From positions 1 through 6,558 of the forward strand of contig JBKHCS010000147.1 in assembly GCA_046541715.1 (NCBI GenBank): DNA of 6,558 nt. The letters run 5' to 3'. The notes beneath the pieces are model-generated. The model ran no database searches and was not told where the DNA came from. It saw only the letters and a list, made by a program, of their open reading frames with translations. This document shows positions 6,125 to 6,558 of the stretch, one piece after another (position 1 is the stretch's first letter; the number at the start of each line of letters is the position of its first letter). A program made the position numbers and the translations under genes. This stretch comes from CAYPUT01 sp046541715 (GTDB taxonomy: Bacteria; Spirochaetota; Spirochaetia; DSM-27196; PWMO01).

Positions 6125-6558
6125 ATGGGACCCCAGCTCTTTCGCAAGCCGAAGCAACGTTCCGCCCTCCGTCTGAAGCTCGGTCTCTTGTTCTTCGCCT
6201 CCTTCGTGCTCCCGACGATTCTTTTCGGGGGCTTTATCCTGGTGATGGTCCAGCGCATCCTGGAGAACAATGTCTACTCCAGACAGGAATCGGCGATGGA
6301 CCAGTTCGTCGAAGATTTCGACCGCCTCCTGGTCGACTTGGACCGCGTCGCGAGGACCCTCTCCTACGACATACCCTTTTCCCTCTCATTAGGGCTAGAC
6401 CGGGAAGACTTCAGAAGCGAGGAGGCCTTTCGCCGCCACGAAGCTTCGGTTCTCCGACGAATACACGGAGCGGTGGAGGCGGAACCGCTAATCGGTGAGT
6501 TCTTCCTCCATACGCCAAACGGCGAGCTCTATTCTTCCCTCGCTACTTCCCACGAGGC
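6125..6558 (+). CDS. membrane sensor protein, N-terminal part (probable Cache-type histidine kinase), cut by window end
   Basis: The frame is open from the ATG at 6125 to the last base (144 full codons, no stop). An in-frame stop at 6074-6076 lies upstream and no other normal start codon intervenes. The product opens MGPQLFRKPKQRSALRLK, a strongly basic cytoplasmic tail, then a single hydrophobic segment at about 19-42 (LGLLFFASFVLPTILFGGF). A charged helical stretch follows (NNVYSRQESAMDQFVEDFDR and on to about residue 80), then IGEFFLHTPNGELYSS at about 123-138. A basic tail, one membrane helix, a long helix and a strand of the type 'I..f.l.tpnGe' is the pattern at the start of double-Cache extracellular sensor domains. 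YesM-type histidine kinases near sugar transporters often begin this way. A chemotaxis receptor, an AraC-type membrane regulator or a cyclase is equally possible because the signalling domain is not in view. The Shine-Dalgarno is weak (AGG at 6115-6117). Confidence 0.7.
   Translation, partial: MGPQLFRKPKQRSALRLKLGLLFFASFVLPTILFGGFILVMVQRILENNVYSRQESAMDQFVEDFDRLLVDLDRVARTLSYDIPFSLSLGLDREDFRSEEAFRRHEASVLRRIHGAVEAEPLIGEFFLHTPNGELYSSLATSHE

Noticed and set aside
5674..6270. 198-residue open frame on the - strand across the SDR end and sensor start
   Set aside because: It is antisense to two genes supported by motifs and has no recognisable domain.
6106..6498. 130-residue closed frame on the + strand at the right end
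   Set aside because: It is rich in Pro, Arg and Ser with no hydrophobic segment. The overlapping frame from 6125 has a convincing basic tail, membrane helix and sensor-like region, so this one is a shadow.

Overview
The window is a GC-rich bacterial segment with all recognisable genes on the + strand. It holds the end of a VapBC-type toxin-antitoxin pair, a compact sugar-uptake and sugar-oxidation operon, and the beginning of a membrane sensor gene that runs off the right edge. The organism cannot be named with certainty. The sugar-binding protein is a lipoprotein (lipobox LLGC), and a sensor resembling Cache/YesM-type histidine kinases follows the operon. This combination is common in Spirochaetota and in monoderm lineages such as Firmicutes and Chloroflexi. 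A GC-rich spirochaete is my low-confidence guess.

Layout. Positions 1-197 are the C-terminal part of a Phd/YefM-like antitoxin, overlapped by a PIN-domain toxin gene (194-586). A 135-bp gap (587-721) holds a possible weak hairpin, a weak promoter candidate and a strong ribosome binding site. The operon follows: substrate-binding lipoprotein (722-1747), a 69-nt spacer carrying a strong 12-bp hairpin (1770-1796), a double-domain ATPase of the RbsA/MglA class (1817-3355), an RbsC-class permease (3352-4350, TTG start), an SMP-30/gluconolactonase-like lactonase (4350-5243) and an SDR dehydrogenase (5245-6048). From the ATPase onward the genes overlap or are 1 nt apart, so translation is probably coupled. 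After a 76-nt gap comes a partial sensor gene (6125 to the window end).

How the genes work together (inference). The lipoprotein captures a monosaccharide and the ATPase/permease pair imports it. The SDR could oxidise the aldose to an aldonolactone, which the SMP-30 hydrolase opens to the aldonic acid, the first two steps of a non-phosphorylative sugar pathway. The dehydratase and aldolase expected for such a pathway are not in the window. The sensor may respond to the substrate, but its signalling half is not visible.

No RNA gene, insertion sequence, CRISPR array or clear phage feature was found. The window looks like a well-organised catabolic operon rather than a new kind of system. The points most worth a second look are the intercistronic hairpin, the Thr in place of the catalytic Ser of the SDR, the lactonase/dehydrogenase pairing with the transporter, and the truncated sensor gene, which an ORF search requiring a stop codon would miss.
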